A DNA stretch of 64,000 nt from Nepenthes gracilis. Taxonomy: Eukaryota; Streptophyta; Magnoliopsida; Caryophyllales; Nepenthaceae. The stretch is from NCBI GenBank assembly GCA_033239525.1, contig BSYO01000014.1, positions 9,656,021-9,720,020 of the forward strand, written 5' to 3'. Shown one piece after another: positions 56,391 through 64,000 of the stretch. Made by a program: the position numbers and the translations under genes. Under the pieces are notes generated by a model that did no database searches, had not been told where the DNA came from, and was given only the letters and a program-made list of their open reading frames with translations. Each line of letters begins with the position of its first letter. Position 1 is the first letter of the stretch.

Positions 56391-57110
56391 TTGACAGAGT
56401 TCAGGAATGGATACTCCACGTGGACGGATCGTCCGTGGACATCGACAATGGAGTTGGAGTTGTCCTTACGACCCCCGACGGGTTTGAAGTGAAATACTCG
56501 CTCAGGCTCAATTTCCTAGCAACCAATAACGTTGCCGAGTACGAGGCCCTGTTAGCCAGACTACGATTAGCCAAGGAATGCTCTGCTAAAAGACTGGCAG
56601 TTTACAGCGACTCCGAACTAATCGTTAACCAGGTTAATAGAGGCTTTGAGGCTAATAACCCTCACCTGGCTAAGTACTTGGCAAAGGCAAGGGAGGCCGC
56701 CTAGGGGTTTGACAAGCTGACACTGGTCCATGTTCCCCGAACTGAAAACTGGAAGGTGGACCAGCTGGTTAGACCAGTTGCAGCTGAAATTTCGGAACAG
56801 TACTCGAGGGACATGCGGGAGATCCTAAACGCTCCCAACATCGAGAAATAAGAGGCAATGCAGATTTTTAAAGTAGAAAACTGGATGACGCCTTACCTTA
56901 GTTATCTGGTTGACGGATCGTTGCCAGAGGACACGGGGAAGGGCAAGCAGATCAGGAAGATGGTCGGCTGGTATACTATGGTTGACGGACGGCTATATCG
57001 CCGTGCTACTCGACCCCATATCTCAGATGCCTAACTCCCGAAGAGGCTGACTATGCTTTAGGCGAATCCATCTCGGGATCTAAGGATCGCACATAGGCGG
57101 AAAAAACTTA
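56391..57110 (+). pseudogene. Element C archaeal-type RNase H and linker
   Basis: VDGSSVDIDNGVGVVLTTPD, NNVAEYEALLARLRLA, VYSDSELIVNQV (56410-56700), TAG at 56702-56704, then the linker to integrase (YSRDMREILNAPNIEK), with a TAA near 56850. The acidic residues D, E, D are present. Confidence 0.85.
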
Positions 57111-58113
57111 GCCTTCAATGTCATGCACCAAGGCTACCACTGGCCCTTGATGAAAAAGGACGTGCTTGAGTTTGTGAAGAAATGTGAAAGCTGCCAGCTT
57201 CACAACAACCTTCACCACCAGCCATCCGCGGACCTGAAGACTCTTCAGGCTCCTTGGCCCTTCGCACAATGGGGGCTCGATCTTCTCGGATCGTTTCCCA
57301 TTGCCACGGGGCAAAGGAAGTTCATCATCGTGGGCATTGACTACTTCACTAAGCGGGTCGAGGCCATCCCACTGGAAAAAATTATGGAGCATAACGTCCT
57401 AGAATTCCTCCGCCAGAACATCATTTGTAGATTCGGTGTCCTCGAGGTCATTGTGACCCACAATAGGACCCAATTCTCGGGAAAATGCTTTACCAAGTAT
57501 TGCACCAGCGTTAGTATCAAGCTGGTCCACACTTCGGTGGCATACTCCCAAGCGAATCGACAGGTGGAGGTCATGAATCGAACGCTGCTCCACTGGTTAA
57601 AAACTAAGCTGGACGACATAGTGGGCTTCTGGGCGGACGAGCTCCCCTCTATCCTCTGGTCTTACCAGACAACCCCAAAGGAATCAATGCGTAAGATGCC
57701 CTTCAGCCTCTGTTACGGGACTGAGGTGGTAATCCTGTCAAAATCGGGCTTCCAAGTCTTAGGATGAAATCCTTTGACCCACTGGCTAACTCCCAAAAAA
57801 TCAAGGAGCACCTAGAATTGATAGAGGAAGCCAACGACACTGCTAGAGTACGGACATCGGCCTACCAACATCAGATTGCTCGATACAACAACAAAAAGGT
57901 CAAGGCAAGACGGTTCGATGTTAGAGACCTGGTCCTATGAGGCGTCGAAGCCACAGGCAAGCTGGCAGGCCACAATAAGCTCTCCCCTAATTGGGAAGGG
58001 CCTTTCCTCGTCTCCACCGTCCTACGAAACGGAGCCTACAAGCTCGGGAGTCAGGACAGGAAGCTGGTTCCGCAAACGTGGAATGCAATCCATCTCAGAT
58101 GCTACTTCCAGTA
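57111..58113 (+). pseudogene. Element C integrase
   Basis: SHIGG precedes 57111 in another frame. FVKKCESCQLHNN keeps CxxC. Core: GLDLLGSF, then VTHNRTQFSG where the second catalytic Asp is His, then RQVEVMNRTLLHWLK with Glu kept. The C-terminal part reads LSPNWEGPFLVST and RCYFQ to the stop at 58112-58114. Loss of the central Asp would abolish strand transfer. Confidence 0.9.
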
Positions 58114-58123
58114 GAAGGCGCAG

Positions 58124-58246
58124 GTACGCATTTGCATTATTGTGTGCATGTGCATTCGCCTCCTTGTTTTAAATATGTCAAAATAAGTGTTTACTTAGCA
58201 TACTGTCTGCCCCTCCTATGTGCATGTATATGTGTTTGCTTTGCAG
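58124..58246 (+). other. Element C putative 3' UTR intron after pol
   Basis: CAG/GTACGCATT donor 10 bases after the pol stop; acceptor TGTGTTTGCTTTGCAG/GTT at 58246. 123 bp, against 115 bp in B. Confidence 0.45.
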
Positions 58247-58251
58247 GTTAT

Positions 58252-58292
58252 CTGACCTAGACTACCCATAAGTCAGGAGGGTCCTCACCCTC
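58252..58292 (+). other. Element C paired hairpins H1 and H2
   Basis: H1: CTGAC (58252-58256) with GTCAG (58272-58276), where B has CCGAC/GTCGG: a matched C:G to T:A change. H2: GAGGGT, loop CCTC, ACCCTC (58277-58292), same stem as B with a different loop. Confidence 0.65.
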
Positions 58293-58590
58293 TCGTTAAT
58301 AAACCCTGGTCATCCAGGCGGCCCAAAAGCGGTCGAACATGAACCTCGGTCATCCGAGCGGCCCATTAGCGGCTGTATTTAAACTCTAGTCATCTAGGTG
58401 GCTCAAAAGCAGTCTAATATTAACCCTGATCATCCAGGTGTTTCATAAGCGGTCTAACATGAACCTCGATCATCCGAGCGGCCCGAGAGCCATCGTAATA
58501 AACATTGGTCATCCAGGCAGCCCATTAGCGATTGTATTTAAACATTGATCATCCAAGTAGCCCGATAATGGTTAAAATCTTAGGGGGCTT
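58293..58590 (+). repeat. Element C tandem hairpin array, about 8 units of 37-38 bp
   Basis: Units have stem-TCAT-stem followed by CGGCCC: CCTGG/CCAGG (58305-58318), CTCGG/CCGAG (58345-58358), CTAG/CTAG in the third; later units (CTCGA/CCGAG and others) carry single mismatches. The loop is the reverse complement of the ATGA loop in B because the elements lie in opposite orientation. Confidence 0.75.
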
Positions 58591-58942
58591 ACGCAGTATA
58601 CGCAACGACCTCTTCTATGAGGAGATAGCGTGATCAATCAGCGACGGTCGAAGGGAGAAGCATCCTTCTCCAACGCTGGCTGTCCAAGTCAGCACTTGGG
58701 CAGCGCCACCAGGCAGGTTAGCACAACCGCCTGCAAAGCCTAAGGACCTCACTCCTTAGGCAGCACAACGATGGCAGCCGGCCAACCAAGTTAGCCGCCC
58801 AATGCAAACAAGAATATAAACACAAGAGCAGTAAAGGCAAATGGACACAAAATTGAAAGAACTTCTATTTTATTACTTCCAAATGTGTTACAAGTTACAG
58901 CTTATATACAAGGGAGGTCCGAAAAATATACAACATAGGGGG
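58591..58942. other. Element C intergenic block and antisense 3' UTR
   Basis: Single copy of the block duplicated in B (CACTTGGGCAGCGCC, GCCGGCCAACCAAGTTAGC). Reverse complement near 58862-58874 gives AAGTAATAAAATAG, a good poly(A) signal for the antisense gene. Confidence 0.5.
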
Positions 58943-60695
58943 CTACGGGGGCAGCAGAGGCATCTGGCTGTCACGGGGCTCCCCCACAAGGTCGTCTCTG
59001 TGTTGCGCCGCTCTGTTGGCCAGATTAATGAATTCAACAGGGAAGCCGGGATTGACCAACCGCGCAATACGCCGACTGACATTGATCCCTCCAAATAGCT
59101 GCGCGTGCATCATGCTCTCAACCTCATGGGGGCAGATACGGAGATTCAAATCATTCTCCAAGGTTGCTACTCAACCGACAAGTTGATTGGTGCGCGCTTT
59201 GGCCTGTTCAGCCTCTTCTTTCAGACGGGCAACCTCGGCCTTCAAGTTGGCATTCTTCGTCTCCACTCCCGCCAAGACAGCCTCGAGGGCAGCTGTCTTC
59301 TCACAGTGCTCTCCCTCTGAAGCAGCCAGCCTAGCATCCAGCCAGGGGATCTCCGCCTCCCTATCGACGATCGCCCGATCACGCTGCTCCACCACCTTGA
59401 TGATGGTGGAAGCTAACTTCCTCGACTGCACAAAAGACAAGTTAGAAATCCGGGAAAGGAGTAAGTATGCGGAAGCGATCACCAATAATCATACCTCCCA
59501 CATTCTCCCCACAGGCCTCTCAGGCCTAGCCTCCAGACCTGGCCTAGGCGGCGGGGGACCAGGAGCGACCTCCTCTCAAGCCGAGCTGGTGGAAGCCTCC
59601 TCCAGGATCTCGTCCAGCAGCCTCTCGTCATCGTCGACCATAGCATCCGTAGGCTCTCTAACTACAGCCTCCGCGCCAGCCGCCGGAGGATCAAACTCCG
59701 CCATAAGCTCCATAGCAGGAGTCCGCACGATTGGAGAGCCAACAGATGGCTCCTGTGCCTCCACCACTGGCTCACAGGCGGGCTCCATAAAAGACTCTGT
59801 CTTCACCGCTCGATGAGCCGCCTGCGACGCGGGCTGCGCCAAGATGATGTTTCCTCCCGTGGCCACCGGCAGGTCTTCAAAAGTTCTTTCCAGGCCTATA
59901 GTCAGGGCACGACGACGAAGTGGAAGGCATCTCCAACACCTTCTTAGGCCATGGGCCAATGAAGCCCTCATCTGTGTGGCGCATGCGGATGAGCAGACCC
60001 TTGGAGTCCTCCGGCCACATCATCCTCGCTGGCGGCATGGGCTTTTGAACCTAGGAAGGCGGTCCCTAGTTCACCTTCTTGGTCTCTGCCCTAGAGACCA
60101 AGAAGTCCCTCTTAAAATCAGCAGGGTGGTCTTTTATCAGCTTGGTTAACCACTCTAAGGACGTCGTCTCCGCCACAGACGGCGTCCCTGTGTACACCTC
60201 CAATACCTAGCCCCAATCCTTTACAAGGGGCCAGGTCACCCCCACGCTCACGAAAAAGAACCGGTTCTTCTAGCTCTTGAGCAAGTCATAGATGACCGTG
60301 TTTATTTTCAGGCCAGAACGGGGGACGAGTGATATCCATTCGCTCCCCTAGTTTATTTTGAAGAGACCCTTCACCATCGGCATCCTTAACCTTTTGGAAT
60401 GTTTTTGAAGGAAAATGCAGAGGGTGCAGATGTACCGTACGACATTGGCGTGAAGTTGAGCGATTGAGACTCGTAGGGCTTGCAGGACGGATAGCAAGTC
60501 GTCCGATAGAGGAAGATGGAGGCTGCTCCTCAGGTGGGCCTCATATATCATGATGTGCCCTACCGGTGGAGAGAAAGCTCTGTCGTCCTTACCCAGAACC
60601 CTCCATGCAATATCCTTCGGGATATTGAACTCAACGCAGAGTGCTTTTACGTCACCCTCTCTGAGGATGGAAGCGAAGTCGGCGACGGAGGCCAT
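58943..60695 (-). pseudogene. Element C antisense gene (Transposase_28-like domain plus coiled coil), one intron
   Basis: Starts at 60695, MASVADFASILREGDVKALC, close to B's N-terminus. Then GHIMIYEAHLRSSLHLPL and QLHANVVRYICTLCIFLQKH; frame breaks near 60350. Further on, FLVSRAETKKVN is followed by TAG and GPPS, the TAG at the identical place as in B. The linker 59576-59971 has DDDERLLDEILEEAS. Intron 59426-59494. Exon 2 has RKLASTIIKVVEQRD, PWLDARLAASEGEHCEKTAA, LKAEVARLKEEAEQAKA, a stop at 59171, then ARLVNPGFPVEFINLANRAA to 58943. Same orientation relative to pol as in B. Broken by stops and indels. Confidence 0.78.
59426..59494 (-). other. Intron in element C antisense gene
   Basis: Donor GAG/GTATGATTATT (identical to B over GAGGTATGATT), acceptor CTTTTGTGCAG/TCG. 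69 bp. The second intron codon is TGA as in B. Confidence 0.75.
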
Positions 60696-60846
60696 GGCTT
60701 GCAGGAAGGGCTAGGGTTTCACAGAGAAGCTAAGTCGAGGATGAAGAAGACGAAACAAGAAGGCAAAGATGAATTTCAAAGCGTGGAGGGAAACTTGAAC
60801 AGTGAAACGCCTTAAAACCCCTCAGAAAGGACGCCACCAGTCTTAC

Positions 60847-60852
60847 CACGTG
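60847..60852 (-). promoter_or_regulatory. Element C antisense-gene CACGTG box
   Basis: CACGTG 152 bp before the ATG at 60695; a TATA-like GTTTTAAGGCG (reverse complement near 60808-60818) lies between. CCACGTATC at 60959 is a decayed second box. Confidence 0.45.
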
Positions 60853-61000
60853 TGTTTGGCCCTTCAAAAGGCAAATCTCTGACGCATTAATGGCCCGGAT
60901 ATCCGCCCAACCAAAAGAAGACGCGTGTCTACTTTTGGCCTGCAAAACCGGCTGATGGCCACGTATCAACCAGGGCTCACAGAAAGCTTTTCGGAACTGG

Positions 61001-61346
61001 CCAAAGACGGTCAACAGTTCTGGTCAATATTCTTTCTCGAAACTACTAAAGACGGTCAACAGTTCTGGTCAATATTCTTTTCTAGAACTGGCCAAAGACG
61101 GTCAATAGTTCTAGTCAACATTCTTTTCTGGAACTGGCCAAAGATGGTCAACAATTCTGGTCAACATTCTTTTCCAGAACTGACCAAAGACGGTCAACAG
61201 TTCTGGTCAACACTCTTTTCCGAAACTGGCCAAAGACGGTCAACAGTTCTGGTCAATATTCTTTTTCGGAACTGGCCAAAGACGGTCAACAGTTCTGGTT
61301 AATATTCTTTTCTGAAATTGACCAAAGACGGTCAACAGCTCCGGTC
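61001..61346 (-). repeat. Element C 8 x 46-bp GGTCAA array
   Basis: GACGGTCAA-type repeats start at 61006, 61051, 61097, 61143, 61189, 61235, 61281 and 61327. Most units have two GGTCAA sites (GACGGTCAACAGTTCTGGTC...), all in one orientation, giving TTGACC on the antisense-gene strand. The array sits between polypurine tract and antisense gene; B has a degenerate version. The plus frame 60925-61302 is a by-product of the repeat. Confidence 0.85.
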
Positions 61347-61453
61347 AACTTCCCTCTCCGCCTTTCATAAGGTCATCCGGAATCCTCAAACGACGAAGGG
61401 CAGTGAGGGGCATCCCATCATGAACATATCGGAGGCCAGAATTCTGGCCATCG

Positions 61454-61467
61454 GCATGGGGGGCTAG
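61454..61467 (+). other. Element C polypurine tract
   Basis: GCATGGGGGGCTAG immediately before the LTR. Confidence 0.85.
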
Positions 61468-62675
61468 TGATTGGTACACCGTGATATGGGCTCGCCCACA
61501 GTTAAAAAGGGGCCAAATGGCCTGCTGGACTCTCAACTTAAATAACGGCCCAACAGGAAGCGAAGGCCTAAATCCTAAAAAGGCCCAAGACGGTTAACGC
61601 CAGCGTTGACCGTCAAGACTTCAGCAAGCGGCCACCTCGCATGCAGACGGTTAACTCGAGCGTTGACCTGATGCATTGTAGTGCTAGGACCAAAAAGGCT
61701 TCAAACCTGCTACGGCCCAGGCCCAAACTGGCAGGCGAACATGTGCACGAAAAGCAACAATCTTCTCATGGCCACGTGTCCTCCTAAAAGCTGATCTTCT
61801 CCAAAAAAGGTGGCAATGATCTCAGCGCCAACAAAACGGTCACAAAAGTATGAGATAGTCTGAGGATCCGTTGCACTGTGCAGCAGAAAGATGATTCATC
61901 AAATCACGACTGTCAGGCCCACCAACTCTGAGAAGGCTGCCATTGTCAGTTCAAGAAGAGCACGCCACCTTGAGCAGAGGAAGGGCCTTTTCTGCTGTCC
62001 ATAAAAGCTTAAGGTCTTCGTTCTGGAAGACACATGCTCATACACGCTCTTTGATGATTATATACGCTCTTTGATGCTTTTACAGGCTCTTACTCATGCT
62101 CTTGCATACATTATCAGATACCCATTAGCATACATACAAGCTCACTCAGAAACAGAAACTCTCTTGCTAACTTTGTAACTTATCTTCCTAAGAACACCGA
62201 GATCGAGCTTTCTGAAAGATTTCCTATAGTCTCCCACACGAACGCTTACAGAGCTTGAACAGAGGCTCCTCTCCTCTTTCTCTCTACACTAGCGCTCGTC
62301 CTCCAATCCCACCAGAGGCCTCCGAACTCCTAGAGACCTCTTCGGCCTTCTGAGACTCATTCCCTAAAGCTTCCACGCTTTCGGAACGTCACTTCTTTAT
62401 ACTCTCTGTGAGCAGGAAGCAAGAACTCACATTCTCAACAGGCCGATACTCCAAACCATCCCACACACTCTCTCTTGCTTTCCAGTTTACCTTCCTTACT
62501 TAGAAGACTTTACTGACTTGCGCATCGGAGTGTTTTCGGTGGGATAACCTCCCACCGATATGCTGACCTCTTGTTCGTTTTAGTGGTGTGTAGGATTCGA
62601 ATTTAGTGAACAGAGCCGAGTCAAATAATCCAGACGAATCCGAATCTGTTCGAAGTCGGATCCAGGTACGCATCA
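61468..62675 (+). repeat. Element C 3' LTR
   Basis: 1208 bp, TGATTGGTACACC...GGTACGCATCA. Motif pairs at about 61589-61614 and 61647-61671; TATA-like CCATAAAAGC at 61999-62008; U5 block 62521-62544. It differs from the 5' LTR mostly in the first 300 bp. Confidence 0.93.
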
Positions 62676-62680
62676 ATTCT

Positions 62681-64000
62681 CATTGTAACTCATTAAATAT
62701 TTTAATGATATTTTATAGATTTAAACTAAGCCTCTTTAAAAGATCCACAAACTAACTTTGATAGTTTTATTAATATTTTTTATGTTGATGTTTTAGAATT
62801 TCTTTTTATAGTCCTAGTGATACAATAGATCATTTAATTGGTAATGGAAGTATTTTGCTTAATTAATTTCTTTTTTTAATCATATTGTAAAACTTTAGTT
62901 CAGTTTAATGAAGTTTTAGATATATTTTACATGTATGAAGAGACAAAGGTATTTTTAGTGATTTGATAAAGGATGATGGTGTATGTTTTGAAGACAATGT
63001 ATAATTCATAGTTTCTTAAAAATAAAAAATATTTTCAATGTATTAAAATTAGTAATATTCGTTACCAAATTGCACAATTTTATGCATTGATTATACTCTA
63101 TCCTCTTCAAGATTAGAAGGAATTGATTGAGTTTAAAGATATACGTTGTAATAATTTTTATATTAAGACTGCTAATGAAGTAACAAAGGGTATTTTCTAA
63201 TTATTTAAATAATTTTTGGCCAAAAGCTCGTATAAAAAATGTTACTCAAATAATTGCATTCAGATTATCTAATTAAGACAATGCGATTGGGTTATGCCAA
63301 TAAATTTATACTATAAGGTTTTCATAATTATTGGACGTCAATTAAAATTGATATTAACACCTGTTGCTCACTTACAAATTTAAAACAATGTAACTGTATC
63401 TTTTGTCAAACATCTTCAACTGATTGCTTTATCTAAATTGATAGAATTAAAATTATCTGTCTTAGCACGGCATATGTTATATTACATGTAGTACCATTAT
63501 TTCAGTTTAAGTTATCAGTCTTTAGTAAATATTTTCTATTATAATTTATATTTGATCAATCACCGAATATTTGTTACATATGAACTTTAGTTATGCTGTT
63601 TATGTCCCAATTGTGCCCCCACAATATGATAAGATGGGTTGTCAACATAGATTTAGTATTTATATTGATCTTAATTATCCGTCTATTATTATATATCTTG
63701 AATCTCTCACGGGGTACATTTTTATGGCACATTTTAAAGGTTGTTAATTTAATGAAAGACTGTTCTTGATGCGTGCTCCCTAGATGCTTGTTGAGGATCG
63801 ACGATGGTATTGCAGGGGAAGGAGAGTTCTGGTAGAGGAGAAGGGGAAAGAAACAGAGAGAAGAAGGCGCGCGCGAGGAAAAGAGGGAAACCAGAGAGAG
63901 AGAGAGAGAGAGAGGGAAAAGAGTTCCGAGATTCACTTCTTGCTCCCCTTCTCATTGACAGCCAATATATATGTAGAAAAATAGAGGTTAATGCATGGTT
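62681..64000. other. AT-rich intergenic DNA with (GA)n
   Basis: No supportable gene. A GA microsatellite lies at about 63892-63915 within a purine-rich 63800-63930. Frames there (63574-63984) are compositional. Confidence 0.55.

Larger units (their letters stand above)
51140..62680 (+). mobile_element. Element C: complete Tat-lineage retrotransposon, TSD ATTCC/ATTCT
   Basis: 51145-62675 (11,531 bp), flanks ATTCC (51140-51144) and ATTCT (62676-62680), one transition apart. Order: 5' LTR, primer-binding site, gag with an internal duplication, protease, RT, RNase H, aRNH, integrase, 3' UTR intron, hairpins and array, antisense gene, W-box array, polypurine tract, 3' LTR. Same family as B (shared LTR starts and ends, primer site, gag start) but more decayed: LTRs differ more, protease and integrase active sites are damaged, and frames are broken in many places. 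Confidence 0.95.

Noticed and set aside
60925..61302. 125-residue plus-strand frame with repeated DGQQFWSI
   Set aside because: It is the 46-bp repeat array read through; 46 is not a multiple of 3 and frame openness follows from composition. No homologous frame in B.
63574..63984. Frames around the (GA)n tract near the window end
   Set aside because: Arg/Glu or Leu/Ser low-complexity products of a microsatellite; no domain. Could be an LTR edge, but no boundary can be set.

Overview
This is a plant nuclear, gene-poor window made almost entirely of LTR retrotransposons nested in and beside AT-rich intergenic DNA. I found no convincing host gene, no rRNA or tRNA gene and no CRISPR. Pol domain order, the tRNA-type primer-binding sites and the 5-bp target-site duplications (TSDs) point to an angiosperm, probably a eudicot; the species cannot be read from the sequence.

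Layout: (A) 1-10040, plus strand, the 3' part of a Tat-lineage Ty3/gypsy element with a second, archaeal-type RNase H; its 5' end lies outside the window. (H) 10665-13255, a chromovirus-like solo LTR with TSD AATAT. (B) 14404-26172, minus strand, a complete Tat element, TSD AGATC, the least decayed copy. (D) 27526-48926, minus strand, an old Tat element, interrupted by (E) 32066-40670, minus strand, a Tekay-type chromovirus with TSD CAGCC, and by (G) 44416-47097, a solo LTR with TSD TTCTT. (F) 49417-50324, a Tat-type solo LTR with TSD ATAAA. (C) 51145-62675, plus strand, a complete Tat element closely related to B, TSD ATTCC/ATTCT. The spacers at 10041-10659, 13261-14398, 26178-27520, 48932-49411, 50330-51139 and 62681-64000 are AT-rich with no supportable gene.

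How the elements work: each Tat element (A-D) carries gag-pol in the sense direction (protease, RT, RNase H, archaeal-type RNase H, integrase). On the opposite strand, between pol and the 3' LTR, is an antisense gene. Its product has an N-terminal domain resembling the plant 'putative gypsy-type transposon' family (Pfam Transposase_28), an acidic/Ser-rich linker and a C-terminal coiled coil. In B, C and D a short GT-AG intron of 69-82 bp separates linker and coiled coil. A CACGTG box lies 140-230 bp upstream of the antisense start in all four elements.

The most interesting structure lies between the convergent 3' ends of pol and the antisense gene. All four elements have two hairpins whose bases differ while pairing is kept, and B and C follow them with about eight tandem 36-38-bp repeats, each a small hairpin with an invariant ATGA/TCAT loop and compensatory stem changes. 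B, C and F also carry inverted pairs of a GACGGTCAA / TTGACCGTC motif (W-box core) in their LTRs; C has eight 46-bp repeats of it next to the antisense promoter. All coding regions carry stops or frameshifts, so every copy looks non-autonomous today, B being closest to intact.
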